IMG/VR virus record: IMGVR_UViG_3300005516_000500
Coordinates: 1-43,331 of that record
Origin: a virus
DNA length: 43,331 nucleotides
Strand: one strand, 5' to 3'
Shown: positions 9,490 through 18,619 of the stretch, piece by piece
Layout: every line of letters starts with the position of its first letter
Numbering within the stretch: the first letter of the stretch is position 1
Made by a program: the position numbers and the translations under genes
Notes under the pieces: model-generated
Seen by the model: the letters and a program-made list of their open reading frames with translations, nothing else
Database searches by the model: none
What the model was told of the DNA's origin: nothing

Positions 9490-9726
9490 ATGTTTATGCG
9501 TAATTTTCTACTTTTAAGAGAGTATGTTAGATATCTTTTGGAAAAGTCTGATGAAGTCAAGGATGATCTTTTGACCGAACCTGACGACATTGAAGAAAGA
9601 GAAGAAGAGGATGTGGATGAATTTTCTGCAGCAGGTGCAGTTGCGGGTGCATCTACACCGTTGGGGACCGGCCCAAAACATCCTGGCTATGACAAGCTTA
9701 AGAAAAAAAAGAAAAATCGCAAATAA
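9490..9726 (+). CDS. Small acidic/basic protein, possibly virion-associated
   Basis: The 78-residue product starts with a hydrophobic-amphipathic helix (LLLREYVRYLLEK), then an acidic run (about residues 27-45), a small Gly/Ala/Thr linker, and a very basic end (KKKKKNRK). There is no clear ribosome site; a second ATG two codons in is an alternative start. The N-terminal LREYVRYLLE resembles the N-terminal helices of the probable virion proteins encoded at 38062-42804, so it may be a minor head protein or scaffold piece made from this early-type region. This is inference; no family is recognised. Confidence 0.5.
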   Translation: MFMRNFLLLREYVRYLLEKSDEVKDDLLTEPDDIEEREEEDVDEFSAAGAVAGASTPLGTGPKHPGYDKLKKKKKNRK

Positions 9727-9741
9727 GCACTAACTATTGAA

Positions 9742-9774
9742 CAATTAACTAGACATGCCTAAACTATAATAGGC
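9742..9774 (+). promoter_or_regulatory. Promoter-like element with dyad (copy B)
   Basis: CAATTA (9742-9747), a 17-base spacer and TATAAT (9765-9770) match copy A at 8874. CATG is at 9754-9757, at the same distance from the -10. A dyad GCCTA (9757-9761) / TAGGC (9770-9774) spans the -10. Compared with copy A, one stem pair changes from T-A to C-G, so the symmetry is kept while the sequence changes. It precedes the SSB gene and probably drives the replication operon. Confidence 0.65.
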
Positions 9775-9812
9775 AATACGCAGTGACCATTAAACATTAA
9801 GGAGATTAAACA

Positions 9813-10598
9813 ATGGCAATTGATTTTGACGCAATTCGTCGAAAGCTGAATAAGCTTTCAGGACAAAACTCACGACAGAATACTACGTGGCGACCCCAAG
9901 AGGGCGAGGAACATACTGTTCGACTTCTATCATTTCCCGATAATGATGGACAACCTTTCAAAGAGCGATGGTTTTACTATAACATTGGTAATAATCCAGG
10001 TCTTTTAGCACCATATCAATTTGGAAATCCAGACCCTATTCAGGAGCTTATTACTAAGCTTCGAGATGATGGATCTAAGGAGTCATATGAGCTTGCAAAG
10101 AAGCTTTATCCCAAGATGCGTTGTTATGCACCTGTTATTGTTCGAGGAGAAGAAGACAAGGGTGTACGAATTTGGGCTTTTGGCAAGACAGTATATCAGT
10201 CACTTCTCAATATTATGCTTGATGAAGACTATGGAGATATTACAGACGCAGAAGATGGTCGTGATGTCAAGGTTGTATGCACAAAGGCACCCGGTCGTCA
10301 GTGGGCAACTACGGAAGTTCGTCCTCGTGGAAAGCAGTCACCACTTAGCGACAATGCTGATACAGTTAAGCAATACACGTCTAGCATTCCAAGCTTAGAT
10401 GACATGTATACATGCAAGACTTATGAAGAGCTAGAAAAGATTGTAAATGATTGGTTGAATGATGATGATACTGATTCTAGCGATGGTACAGCAAAGTTTG
10501 GAAGTTCAGAAAAGACGCAAACAACCACATCAACCGCCTCTGGGCAAAACAAGTATAAATCATTAGATGAGGCCTTCGCTGATCTAGAAGATCTTTAA
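9813..10598 (+). CDS. Single-stranded DNA-binding protein, gp32-like
   Basis: This 261-residue protein has AAGGAG 8 bases before the ATG. The layout fits T4 gp32: a short basic N-terminus (AIRRKLNKLSGQN) for cooperative binding, an OB-type core (about residues 25-195) starting with TTWRPQEGEEHTVRLL, a Ser/Thr-rich linker, and an acidic C-terminal tail ending FADLEDL that would recruit partner proteins. T4 gp32 has a His-Cys3 zinc site; no such cluster is visible here (only three scattered cysteines). It would coat single strands for the polymerase, helicase and UvsX encoded just downstream. It is the first gene after promoter element B. Confidence 0.8.
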   Translation: MAIDFDAIRRKLNKLSGQNSRQNTTWRPQEGEEHTVRLLSFPDNDGQPFKERWFYYNIGNNPGLLAPYQFGNPDPIQELITKLRDDGSKESYELAKKLYPKMRCYAPVIVRGEEDKGVRIWAFGKTVYQSLLNIMLDEDYGDITDAEDGRDVKVVCTKAPGRQWATTEVRPRGKQSPLSDNADTVKQYTSSIPSLDDMYTCKTYEELEKIVNDWLNDDDTDSSDGTAKFGSSEKTQTTTSTASGQNKYKSLDEAFADLEDL

Positions 10599-10618
10599 GA
10601 TAGGGGGCGAGAGTCAAA

Positions 10619-11797
10619 ATGGCACAAAGAAAGTATCCGGACCAGGATGGTTTTACCAGTGAGCTTATTGCTTCGCTAAATAAAGAGCATGGTAACAAGG
10701 TTGCATATAATCTTGCCTATGATGACTCTCCAACTCATGTTAATAGGTGGATTTCTACAGGTTCCCGTCAGCTTGATTACATTATTGCTAATCGTGCTGA
10801 CGGGGGTCTTCCCGAAGGAAGAATCGTTGAGATTTTTGGGCCTCCATCTATTGGTAAGTCACATATTGCAATTCAAATTGCTAAGTCTACACAGGATTTA
10901 GGCGGCATTGTTGTCTATATAGACACTGAAAATGCAACATCTGTTGAAAATCTTTCCCTCTTGGGGGTCAATATTTCTAATAGATTTGTCTATGTAGATA
11001 CACATTGCACCGAAGAAGTTTTGTCTATTGCTGAAGCTACAATTATGAGAGCTAAGGCAATGGATAAAGATGTACCCATTACAATTATTTGGGATTCTGT
11101 GGCAGCAACATCTCCTAAGGCAGAGCTAACAGGAGACTATGATCAAAATTCAATTGGGTTACAAGCTCGTGCAATATCAAAGGGTATGCGAAAAATTACA
11201 GGAGTAATTGCAAATCAAAATGTCTTAATGATATGCCTTAATCAGATTCGTACAAAAATTGGTGTTATGTATGGTGATCCTACAACAACCCCCGGGGGTA
11301 AGGCAATACCTTTTCATTCATCAGTTCGAATTAAATTAGGGGCAGGCCAGCCAATTGTCAACAAAGATAAAGAAGTTATTGGCATTAATTGTTCAGCAAA
11401 AACCATTAAAAATAAGGTTGCACCTCCATTTAGAACTGTTAATTTTGAGATTCATTTCGGTGTGGGAATTAGAGAACATGAACAAATGTTTGACTTGTTA
11501 AGAAAGCACGGAAAAACTGAATTTGAAAATAAAACAATTGAGTTATCCGGTACCGGCGCATGGAAAAAGCTTACTGTATATGACAATGATGCCAATAAGA
11601 ACATTATTGAAAAGAAATTTTATAAGGCTGACTTTAATAGCATCGTTCAAAATCCAGAGTATTCTGAGTATATTGAAGTCATGCTTGAAGATGCCTTGGT
11701 TAGAAAATCTAATCAAAGTGTCGATTTAGAGTCATATGAAGAGGTTCGAGCAGCAGCATTAGAAATTGAAGATGAACTGATATCTCCAGAGGATTAA
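10619..11797 (+). CDS. uvsX: UvsX/RecA-type strand-exchange recombinase
   Basis: This 392-residue ATPase belongs to the RecA/UvsX family. Walker A is GPPSIGKS at residues 74-81, and the Walker B region is VPITIIWDSVAA. The NQIRTKIGVMYGDP stretch with the following GGKAIPFHSS matches the RecA core and DNA-binding loop 2 region. The protein would load on SSB-coated DNA and start recombination-dependent replication, as UvsX does in T4. It sits 20 bases after the SSB gene and directly before the nuclease and helicase genes, a compact replication operon. The ATG at 10619 has GGGGGCGAGAG upstream. The family is clear; UvsX rather than bacterial RecA is inferred from context. Confidence 0.93.
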   Translation: MAQRKYPDQDGFTSELIASLNKEHGNKVAYNLAYDDSPTHVNRWISTGSRQLDYIIANRADGGLPEGRIVEIFGPPSIGKSHIAIQIAKSTQDLGGIVVYIDTENATSVENLSLLGVNISNRFVYVDTHCTEEVLSIAEATIMRAKAMDKDVPITIIWDSVAATSPKAELTGDYDQNSIGLQARAISKGMRKITGVIANQNVLMICLNQIRTKIGVMYGDPTTTPGGKAIPFHSSVRIKLGAGQPIVNKDKEVIGINCSAKTIKNKVAPPFRTVNFEIHFGVGIREHEQMFDLLRKHGKTEFENKTIELSGTGAWKKLTVYDNDANKNIIEKKFYKADFNSIVQNPEYSEYIEVMLEDALVRKSNQSVDLESYEEVRAAALEIEDELISPED

Positions 11798-11798
11798 T

Positions 11799-12746
11799 AT
11801 GAGCAATAAGCCTGTCCTAATAATTGATGGGTTGAACTTCTTTACACGACACTTTGTAGTTAATCCCACAATGAGTCAAAACGGAGAACATCTCGGAGGG
11901 TTCGTTGGTTTTCTTAAAGGTATACGCCTTTTAAGTGAAAGATGCTCTCCAGAACAAATTGTCGTTGTCTGGGAAGGTGGAGGGTCCGCTAGACGACGTG
12001 CAATATTCTCGGAATATAAGCAGGGGCGAAGACCTCAAAAACTAAATCGTTATTATGATGATATTCCAGACACAATCAGTAATCGAAACAAGCAAGTTGC
12101 TTTGCTAGTTGAAGCTTTAAAATACGTACCAATTCGACAAGTATATGTTACAGATTGTGAAGCTGATGATGCTATAGCGTATATGACAAAATACTTTTAT
12201 AGAAAAAGTCAATGCGTAATTGTGTCATCTGACAAGGATTTGTATCAACTCATAAATGAAAGAGTAACACAGTGGTCACCAGGGCAAAAAGCTTATATAA
12301 CTCCTTGCAAAGTTAGAGGAAAATTTGGTGTTTCTGTGTCTAATTTTGTTACTACACGTGCCTTTACGGGTGATCCATCTGATGGTATCAAGGGTGTGCC
12401 TCATGCAGGCTTTAAGTCATTATCAAAAAGATTTCCTGAACTAGGAGAGGATGAGCATGTATCAGTTTCTGATATTGTAAAGCAAGCAAAAGCTATGTCA
12501 GAGAGTAAAAAGCTAAAAATTCTAGAGTCTATTGATGAACACGGTGATGTTGCACTTAGAAACTGGAGATTGATGCATCTAGACATACAAAATATGCCGC
12601 CTCAACAAATTACAAAAATTGAAAATGTTCTTAGCGCTTTTGAGCCTAGACGTAATAAGATAGCACTAATGAAAATGTTAATGAGAGAAGGTGTCAATGA
12701 TTTTGATGTTGACTCTTATTATATCGCAATCAAAAACTGCAAGTAG
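11799..12746 (+). CDS. 5'-3' exonuclease / FEN-type nuclease (T4 RNase H-like)
   Basis: This 315-residue protein follows the recombinase gene after one base, with AGAGG upstream. The first block, VLIIDGLNFFTRHF, carries the first metal-binding Asp. Later blocks include DCEADDAIAYM and VIVSSDKDLYQL, the acidic clusters of the PIN/FEN family, followed by GDPSDGIKGVPHAG, the helix-hairpin-helix-type segment of 5' nucleases. The family removes RNA primers and flaps behind the replication fork. All the main acidic residues appear present, so it should be active. The size matches T4 RNase H (305 residues). Confidence 0.85.
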   Translation: MSNKPVLIIDGLNFFTRHFVVNPTMSQNGEHLGGFVGFLKGIRLLSERCSPEQIVVVWEGGGSARRRAIFSEYKQGRRPQKLNRYYDDIPDTISNRNKQVALLVEALKYVPIRQVYVTDCEADDAIAYMTKYFYRKSQCVIVSSDKDLYQLINERVTQWSPGQKAYITPCKVRGKFGVSVSNFVTTRAFTGDPSDGIKGVPHAGFKSLSKRFPELGEDEHVSVSDIVKQAKAMSESKKLKILESIDEHGDVALRNWRLMHLDIQNMPPQQITKIENVLSAFEPRRNKIALMKMLMREGVNDFDVDSYYIAIKNCK

Positions 12747-12763
12747 GTTAAACAGTTACTAAT

Positions 12764-14146
12764 ATGGAAAATACCGCAGATCATCCTGGGCTATTCTCAC
12801 AATATGGCAAGCAATTTCAGGAAACGATATTTCAAGGCCTAATTTCAGATCATACATGGGCTTCTCAAATGACAGAAGTTATGAGCCCAGATTATTTTGA
12901 AGTTAAGGCATTAAGTTACTTAGCAGAGAAGTATTTTGCATATAATAGAAAGTACAAGTGTTTTCCCACAATGGGACTTTTGATCTCTATTATCAAAGAA
13001 GAACTTACAGAAACTAATGATACAATTCTAAGAGATCAAGTTGTTGACTTTTTGCATCGAACAAAAACCAGCCCTAATGTATCAGATTTACAATATGTTA
13101 AGGACAAATCTTTAGATTTTTGCAAGCGCCAGGCTTTTAAGGACGCGCTAGAGCAGGCAGTTGAATTAATTTCAACTGATAAATTTGACAGTGTTGTTAC
13201 TCTTATGAAAAATGCTGTTTCTGTCGGTATGCCATCTTCTGTAGGGCATGATTTTTTTGAAGATTTGGAAGCCCGATTTGTTAAAACTCGTCGACAGGTT
13301 TGCCCAACAGGTCTTAAGCGCTTAGATGCAAAAGATATACTCCAAGGTGGTCTGGGTCGCGGAGAGATTGGAGTCATAACAGCAAATACAGGCGTAGGAA
13401 AATCCCATTGGTTAGTTGCTATGGGAGCTAATGCCTTGCGTGCGGGAAAGAATGTTGTCCACTATACATTTGAACTTTCAGAGCACTCTGTTGGTCTTCG
13501 TTATGATTCTAATTTTTGTGATATTCCAAGCAATGAAGTACCTGACAATAAAGAATTTGTTGTAAAGCAATATGAAAATTTAGATTTGGGACGTCTAATC
13601 ATTAAGGAATATCCAACTGGATCAGCCTCTATAATTACCATTAGAAATCATATTGAAAAATTAGCACTCAAGGGTTTTGTTCCTAGCTTAGTTGTCATTG
13701 ATTATGCAGATGTAATGAGATCAACACGTGCGTATGATTCTTTACGGCATGAACTTAAGCTCATATATGAAGAGTTAAGAAATTTAGCCATGGACATGAA
13801 TGTTCCAGTTTGGACAGCATCACAAGCAAATCGAGACTCAGCCAAGGCAGATATTGTAGGATTAGAAAATATGTCTGAGGCATATGGAAAAGCTATGGTT
13901 GCTGATGTTGTTTTATCACTTTCGCGAAAGCCTATGGAAAAATCTACTAATTCTGGAAGGCTTTTTGTAGCAAAAAATCGTGCGGGAAGAGATGGTTTAG
14001 TTTTTCCTGTACACATTGACACTGCTAAGTCTACTATTGAGATACTTGATGAAAAACATATGACACTAAATGAGGCAGTTAAGCAAGATGAGGCTAGCAT
14101 GAAGACACTATTAAAGCAAAAATGGTCAGAGGTAAGTGGGGCATGA
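12764..14146 (+). CDS. Replicative DNA helicase, DnaB/gp41-type
   Basis: The 460-residue protein has an alpha-helical N-terminal domain (to about residue 165) and a RecA-like motor. Walker A is ANTGVGKS at 207-214 and Walker B is LVVIDYADVM near 309-318; the ASQANR motif after it is typical of DnaB-type helicases. It would form a hexamer that unwinds the fork 5'-3'. No primase gene is visible in this window. It starts 17 bases after the nuclease gene without a good ribosome site, and its stop overlaps the RNR start by ATGA, so RNR is probably coupled to it. Confidence 0.92.
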   Translation: MENTADHPGLFSQYGKQFQETIFQGLISDHTWASQMTEVMSPDYFEVKALSYLAEKYFAYNRKYKCFPTMGLLISIIKEELTETNDTILRDQVVDFLHRTKTSPNVSDLQYVKDKSLDFCKRQAFKDALEQAVELISTDKFDSVVTLMKNAVSVGMPSSVGHDFFEDLEARFVKTRRQVCPTGLKRLDAKDILQGGLGRGEIGVITANTGVGKSHWLVAMGANALRAGKNVVHYTFELSEHSVGLRYDSNFCDIPSNEVPDNKEFVVKQYENLDLGRLIIKEYPTGSASIITIRNHIEKLALKGFVPSLVVIDYADVMRSTRAYDSLRHELKLIYEELRNLAMDMNVPVWTASQANRDSAKADIVGLENMSEAYGKAMVADVVLSLSRKPMEKSTNSGRLFVAKNRAGRDGLVFPVHIDTAKSTIEILDEKHMTLNEAVKQDEASMKTLLKQKWSEVSGA

Positions 14147-16608
14147 AAAAGACATATGATTATAATGACGCATTTAAAAAGTCTGTTGAGTATTTCGGAG
14201 GAGATGACTTAGCTGCAAACGTATTTTTGACAAAATATGCACTAACAGATAAGAACGGAAACCTCCAGGAATGTACTCCTGATGATATGCATCGTCGCTT
14301 AGCACAGGAATTTGCTAGAATTGAACAAAAGTATCCTAACCCCATGACAGAGGATGAGATTTATTCTTTGTTTGCAAAATTTAGATATGTTGTGCCTCAA
14401 GGGTCACCAATGTCTGGGATTGGAAACCCTCATCAAATTCAATCGATATCAAATTGTTTTGTAATAGGCTCTCCACATGATTCATATGGCGGGATTCTTA
14501 AGGCTGATCAAGAATTAGTTCAAATTGCCAAACGTCGTGGCGGCGTGGGATTTGATATATCAAGTATCAGACCAAAAGGTCAATCAACAGGAAACTGTGC
14601 TAGAACTACTGACGGTATTGAAGTATTCATGGACAGGTTTTCTAATTCATGCCGTGAAGTTGCACAAGGTGGCCGCCGCGGTGCCCTAATGATTACAATT
14701 TCAGTTCATCATCCACAAGTAAGAGATTTTATTCGAATTAAGCGAAATTTGACACGTGTAACAGGAGCAAATATTTCTGTAAGGCTTTCTGACGAATTTA
14801 TGAATGCTGTTCGAAATGAATCTGAGTTTCAACTTAAGTGGCCAGTAGATTCTGACACTCCAACTGTAACCCGCTCTGTGGATGCAAAAGAACTATGGCA
14901 TGAAATTATCGAAAGTGCCCATGCTTGTGCTGAACCCGGCCTTCTCTTTTGGGACAATGCAAAAAATACAACACCATCTGACATCTATGAAGATGAAGGA
15001 TTTGGATCTGTTTCTACAAATCCATGCGGCGAGATTATTTTATCACCATATGATAGTTGTCGTCTTATGCTTATCAATCTTAAGAATTTTGTTATAAATC
15101 CATTTTCGCCTAATGCAAAGTTTGATTATAAAAAATTAGAACAAGTTGCCCAAAAAGCACAGCGCTTAATGGATGACATGATTGATTTAGAAGTAGAGCA
15201 AGTTGATAAGATTATACAAAAAATTAAAAATGATCCAGAGCCCAATGCTGTTAAAAGAACAGAAATGGAAATGTGGGAATCTGTTCGAACACAGGCATTG
15301 CGAGGTCGACGAACAGGATTGGGTGTAACAGCCGTTGGTGATGCTGTTGCATCTTTAGGAATTCGATATGGAAGCGAAGAGTCTATTCGCACCGTTGAAT
15401 CAATTTATCGATGTATGACTTTAAATGCATATAAATCTTCATGTATGCTAGCAGGCGAACGAGGAACATTTCCTGTATATAGTGATGAAAAGGAACAAGG
15501 GCATCCGTATTTAGAACGACTTAAAGATGAAGATGATGAATTACGAAGCCTTCATGATACACATGGTCGTCGAAATATTGCGCTAACAACAACAGCTCCA
15601 GCAGGGTCAGTTTCAGTACTGACACAGACTACGAGTGGAATTGAACCAGCTTTTCTTTTAAAATATATGAGAAGAAAAAAGATAAGCACAGATTCTGAGC
15701 CTAATGCACGCATAGATTTTGTTGATGACGTTGGCGATGCATGGCAAGAGTACCCAGTATATCATCATGCTTTTCGAGAATGGATGGAAATAACAGGTCT
15801 AGAAGATGAAAAGATGTCACCTTACTGGAAAGCCACTGCTAATGAAATTGTTTGGACACAAAAAGTTAAGTTACAAGCCGCTGCGCAACAATGGATTTGT
15901 CATGCAATTTCAAATACAACAAATTTGCCAGAAGATACAACAGTTGATACAGTTAAAGATGTTTATATGACAGGATGGCAATTAGGTTGCAAAGGAGTAA
16001 CTGTATATAGAGATGGCTGTAGATCAGGTGTTTTAGTTTCAGATAAGCAGGATACAACGTTTGAAGAAAGATCTGCGCCAAAAAGAACAACTGAGCTAGA
16101 ATGCGATATTCATATTGCAACAATCAAAGGCGAGCGCTGGACAATATTGGTAGGACTTATGGAAGGAAGACCTTATGAGGTCATGGGAGGTCTTTCACAT
16201 TATGTTGAAATTCCTAGAAAATATAAGTCAGGATTAATTTCAAAAAAAGAAAGAAAGACTACAACGTCTATATACGATCTTACAGTAGGCGAAGATGATG
16301 ATCAAATGGTAATTAAGGATATTGTCAAAGTTTTTGACAATCCAAATTATGCAGGCTATACTCGAACAATTTCTTTAGCATTGCGCCATGGAGCACCGAT
16401 ACAATATCTTGTTGAACAACTTCAAAAAGATAAAGATGCTGATCTATTTAGTTTTTCAAAAGTAATTGCCCGATGTCTTAAGAAGTATATTGCCGATGGC
16501 ACAAGGTCAGGAAGCAAAGTGTGTGATGCATGTGAAACAGAAGGATCCCTAATATATCAAGAGGGATGTGTAACATGTGCTAACTGTGGAAGTTCAAAGT
16601 GTAGTTAG
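14143..16608 (+). CDS. nrdJ: Class II (adenosylcobalamin-dependent) ribonucleotide reductase
   Basis: This 821-residue enzyme reduces ribonucleotides to deoxyribonucleotides using a radical from vitamin B12 coenzyme, so it works with or without oxygen. Seen: the SNCFVIGS block, QELVQIAKRRGGVGFDIS, GGRRGALMIT, the active-site NPCGE (Cys295 with the Glu two residues on), and TAPAGSVSVL. The C-terminus has a zinc-ribbon-like set of cysteines (CDAC...CVTCANCGSSKCS) that also serves as the redox tail. The ATG at 14143 overlaps the helicase stop; an in-frame ATG at 14122 is the alternative. The enzyme needs cobalamin from the host or environment. Confidence 0.92.
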   Translation: MKKTYDYNDAFKKSVEYFGGDDLAANVFLTKYALTDKNGNLQECTPDDMHRRLAQEFARIEQKYPNPMTEDEIYSLFAKFRYVVPQGSPMSGIGNPHQIQSISNCFVIGSPHDSYGGILKADQELVQIAKRRGGVGFDISSIRPKGQSTGNCARTTDGIEVFMDRFSNSCREVAQGGRRGALMITISVHHPQVRDFIRIKRNLTRVTGANISVRLSDEFMNAVRNESEFQLKWPVDSDTPTVTRSVDAKELWHEIIESAHACAEPGLLFWDNAKNTTPSDIYEDEGFGSVSTNPCGEIILSPYDSCRLMLINLKNFVINPFSPNAKFDYKKLEQVAQKAQRLMDDMIDLEVEQVDKIIQKIKNDPEPNAVKRTEMEMWESVRTQALRGRRTGLGVTAVGDAVASLGIRYGSEESIRTVESIYRCMTLNAYKSSCMLAGERGTFPVYSDEKEQGHPYLERLKDEDDELRSLHDTHGRRNIALTTTAPAGSVSVLTQTTSGIEPAFLLKYMRRKKISTDSEPNARIDFVDDVGDAWQEYPVYHHAFREWMEITGLEDEKMSPYWKATANEIVWTQKVKLQAAAQQWICHAISNTTNLPEDTTVDTVKDVYMTGWQLGCKGVTVYRDGCRSGVLVSDKQDTTFEERSAPKRTTELECDIHIATIKGERWTILVGLMEGRPYEVMGGLSHYVEIPRKYKSGLISKKERKTTTSIYDLTVGEDDDQMVIKDIVKVFDNPNYAGYTRTISLALRHGAPIQYLVEQLQKDKDADLFSFSKVIARCLKKYIADGTRSGSKVCDACETEGSLIYQEGCVTCANCGSSKCS

Positions 16609-16616
16609 GAGCAAAA

Positions 16617-17219
16617 ATGAAGTGGACAACACAATACGACCCGAAAATTAAAGAGCTAGAGCTTAGATATAATCCCGTTATTGTGAGGGTAAATAAGTTT
16701 GATGAAGAGTCAGCTAAGAAATTTGATCAGGATATAGCACGTGCTCATAATACTGGTCAAAAGGTAATACCTGTTGTTATTGATTCGTATGGCGGTCAAG
16801 TATACTCCTTGATGGCAATGATATCGGCAATCAAGCATTCAGAAAAACCTGTTGCTACAGTAGTTGAAGGAAAAGCTATGAGTTGCGGCGCAGTCTTATT
16901 TTCATTCGGTGAAGATGGCCTTCGATTTATGGATCCCAATGCAACTGTAATGATTCATGATGTTTCATCAATGGACTGGGGAAAAGTAGAAGAGTTAAAA
17001 GCGGGTGCAAATGAAGCAGATCGTCTTAATAAGACTATTTATACTATGATGGCAAGAAATTGTGGCAAGAAAGATGATTACTTCATGAAAATTGTCGATA
17101 AGAAAAAGCATGCCGACTGGTTCTTAGATGCCGATGAGGCAAAAAAGCACGGGCTGGCAAACCAGTTACGTGTCCCTTCTGTAAGGGTAAATATTGATGT
17201 AGATATAGACTTAGAGTAA
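16617..17219 (+). CDS. ClpP-like serine peptidase
   Basis: The 200-residue protein has the ClpP/crotonase-type fold and triad: Ser89 in GKAMSCGAVL, His114 in VMIHDVS and Asp167 in KHADWFLDADEAKKHGL. IDSYGGQVYSLMAMI gives the oxyanion and alpha-handle region. The length fits bacterial ClpP (about 200). It has a good ribosome site (TTAGGAG). Phages use ClpP-fold peptidases either as prohead maturation proteases or as general proteases. It lies away from the head genes, next to a lysis amidase, so a ClpP-type housekeeping or host-control role is equally possible. No partner ATPase is seen in the window. Confidence 0.88.
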   Translation: MKWTTQYDPKIKELELRYNPVIVRVNKFDEESAKKFDQDIARAHNTGQKVIPVVIDSYGGQVYSLMAMISAIKHSEKPVATVVEGKAMSCGAVLFSFGEDGLRFMDPNATVMIHDVSSMDWGKVEELKAGANEADRLNKTIYTMMARNCGKKDDYFMKIVDKKKHADWFLDADEAKKHGLANQLRVPSVRVNIDVDIDLE

Positions 17220-17220
17220 C

Positions 17221-18126
17221 ATGGACAAGGATTTTTATAACCAGTGTTCATCTTCAAAGTTGGGATGGCACCCTGAATGGTTTGGTGTTTCTGACTTTGA
17301 TGATACTCTAGTGTCTGCTGTAAAGAAATGGCAACGTCGCCTCGGAATAAAGTCAGATGGTTTAGTTGGTCCTCAAACTTTTAGAAGAGTTTGGACAGAA
17401 CGAGAAAGTAGAATTAGTGACTTCAAACCAGGCGTATCTAATAGAAGCACAAACCACTTAGTTCATAATGGTAATTTTTATGAAATTAAGTGGGACAAGG
17501 TTGTTTTATGGGATGAACCAGACGGATTTGAATGTAAAGAAGGTACATATTCTTCTTACGCAGGTCGTGCCGATCGAGAACCTCATTTTTTTGTAACCCA
17601 TTGGGATGTTGCACTATCCTCAGAGTCTTGTGCAAAGATTGGTAAAAGAAGAGGTTTGTCAATTCATTTTTGTATTGACAACGATGGTACGATATATCAG
17701 CTGCTAGATACGCAACATTCTGCTTGGCAAGCAGGCAGCCGTATTTGGAATCATAATTCTGTGGGTGTAGAAATATCAAATGCATACTATCCAAAATATC
17801 AAGAGTGGTATACTAAGAATGGCTTGGGTGAACGACCTATAAAATCAGGTGTAAGGTGTCATGGATCTAAGCTTAAGGATTTTATGGGGTTCTATGATGT
17901 TCAAATTGATGCCTTAACAGCTTTGTATTCTGCAATTAGCAATCATTTAGATATTCCTTTAGAAAGCCCTCAAGATGAATCTGGGATGCAAGTAGAAACT
18001 GTATATCCTCCTGCCGCCGCCGGAAGGTTTAGAGGATTTGTTAGTCATTTTCATTTGACTAAGAGAAAGATTGATTGTGCCGGCCTAAATTTAATAGAAG
18101 TTTGTAGGAGAGCTAAAAATGTCTAA
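17221..18126 (+). CDS. N-acetylmuramoyl-L-alanine amidase endolysin with peptidoglycan-binding domain
   Basis: This 301-residue protein cuts the amide bond between muramic acid and the peptide stem of peptidoglycan. Residues ~25-60 form a PG_binding_1 module (VSAVKKWQRRLGIKSDGLVGPQTF). Residues ~118-290 form an Amidase_2-type domain: zinc His127 (FFVTHWD), HF near 149, the VGVEIS strand with Glu184, and a closing HFHLTKRKIDCAG block with His276/278, Lys and Asp285. There is no signal peptide, so export would need a holin (see 40383). It begins one base after the protease gene and overlaps the next gene by 8 bases. Confidence 0.9.
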   Translation: MDKDFYNQCSSSKLGWHPEWFGVSDFDDTLVSAVKKWQRRLGIKSDGLVGPQTFRRVWTERESRISDFKPGVSNRSTNHLVHNGNFYEIKWDKVVLWDEPDGFECKEGTYSSYAGRADREPHFFVTHWDVALSSESCAKIGKRRGLSIHFCIDNDGTIYQLLDTQHSAWQAGSRIWNHNSVGVEISNAYYPKYQEWYTKNGLGERPIKSGVRCHGSKLKDFMGFYDVQIDALTALYSAISNHLDIPLESPQDESGMQVETVYPPAAAGRFRGFVSHFHLTKRKIDCAGLNLIEVCRRAKNV

Positions 18127-18619
18127 TGAAATAATATTTGATTTAGAAAGCAAGCTTAAGAAAGATTTAAAAGAAACAGACATTCAAGGTCTAACTAATC
18201 AAGTTAGGTTGGCAGGTCAAATTCATGATACAATTATTCCCATGGTCAACGAAGTTGTAACATCAGTAGGTGATGCTTCATCATATGAAGATGCGTATAA
18301 GTTACTAATTGATAAGCTAAGAGCAATGCATGAAACAATTGTGAATACAAAAATTATAGCAGAGCAAACGTTGCTTAAGGCTATGGGAAGAGCTGAAGTT
18401 AATAGAGAGGTTTTAGAAGTTCTATCACCTGTAATTGATGACATTAGAGAAAAAATAAAACAGGAGCGCGTTGAGACCATTGCAAGTCAAATTCAAAGTG
18501 GAACATTAAATCCTGATGTACCACGGAAAATTGGATCACGCCCTGAAAAAATTCAAAATATCCGAGAAGCTAAAAGAACTCTTTTTGGAGAGCCTAATTC
18601 TAATGATGATCAAGGCTGA
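18119..18619 (+). CDS. Unrecognised helical protein
   Basis: A 166-residue, strongly helical and mostly charged protein with TAGGAG upstream. Heptad-like stretches run through about residues 5-120 (for example LESKLKKDLKETDIQGL, then VIDDIREKIKQERVE). The tail is polar with GSRPEKIQNIREAKRTLFGEP. It overlaps the amidase at its start and the J-domain gene at its stop (TGATG), so the three are probably translated together. It might be a small terminase or adaptor-type coiled-coil protein, but nothing identifies it. Confidence 0.6.
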   Translation: MSNEIIFDLESKLKKDLKETDIQGLTNQVRLAGQIHDTIIPMVNEVVTSVGDASSYEDAYKLLIDKLRAMHETIVNTKIIAEQTLLKAMGRAEVNREVLEVLSPVIDDIREKIKQERVETIASQIQSGTLNPDVPRKIGSRPEKIQNIREAKRTLFGEPNSNDDQG

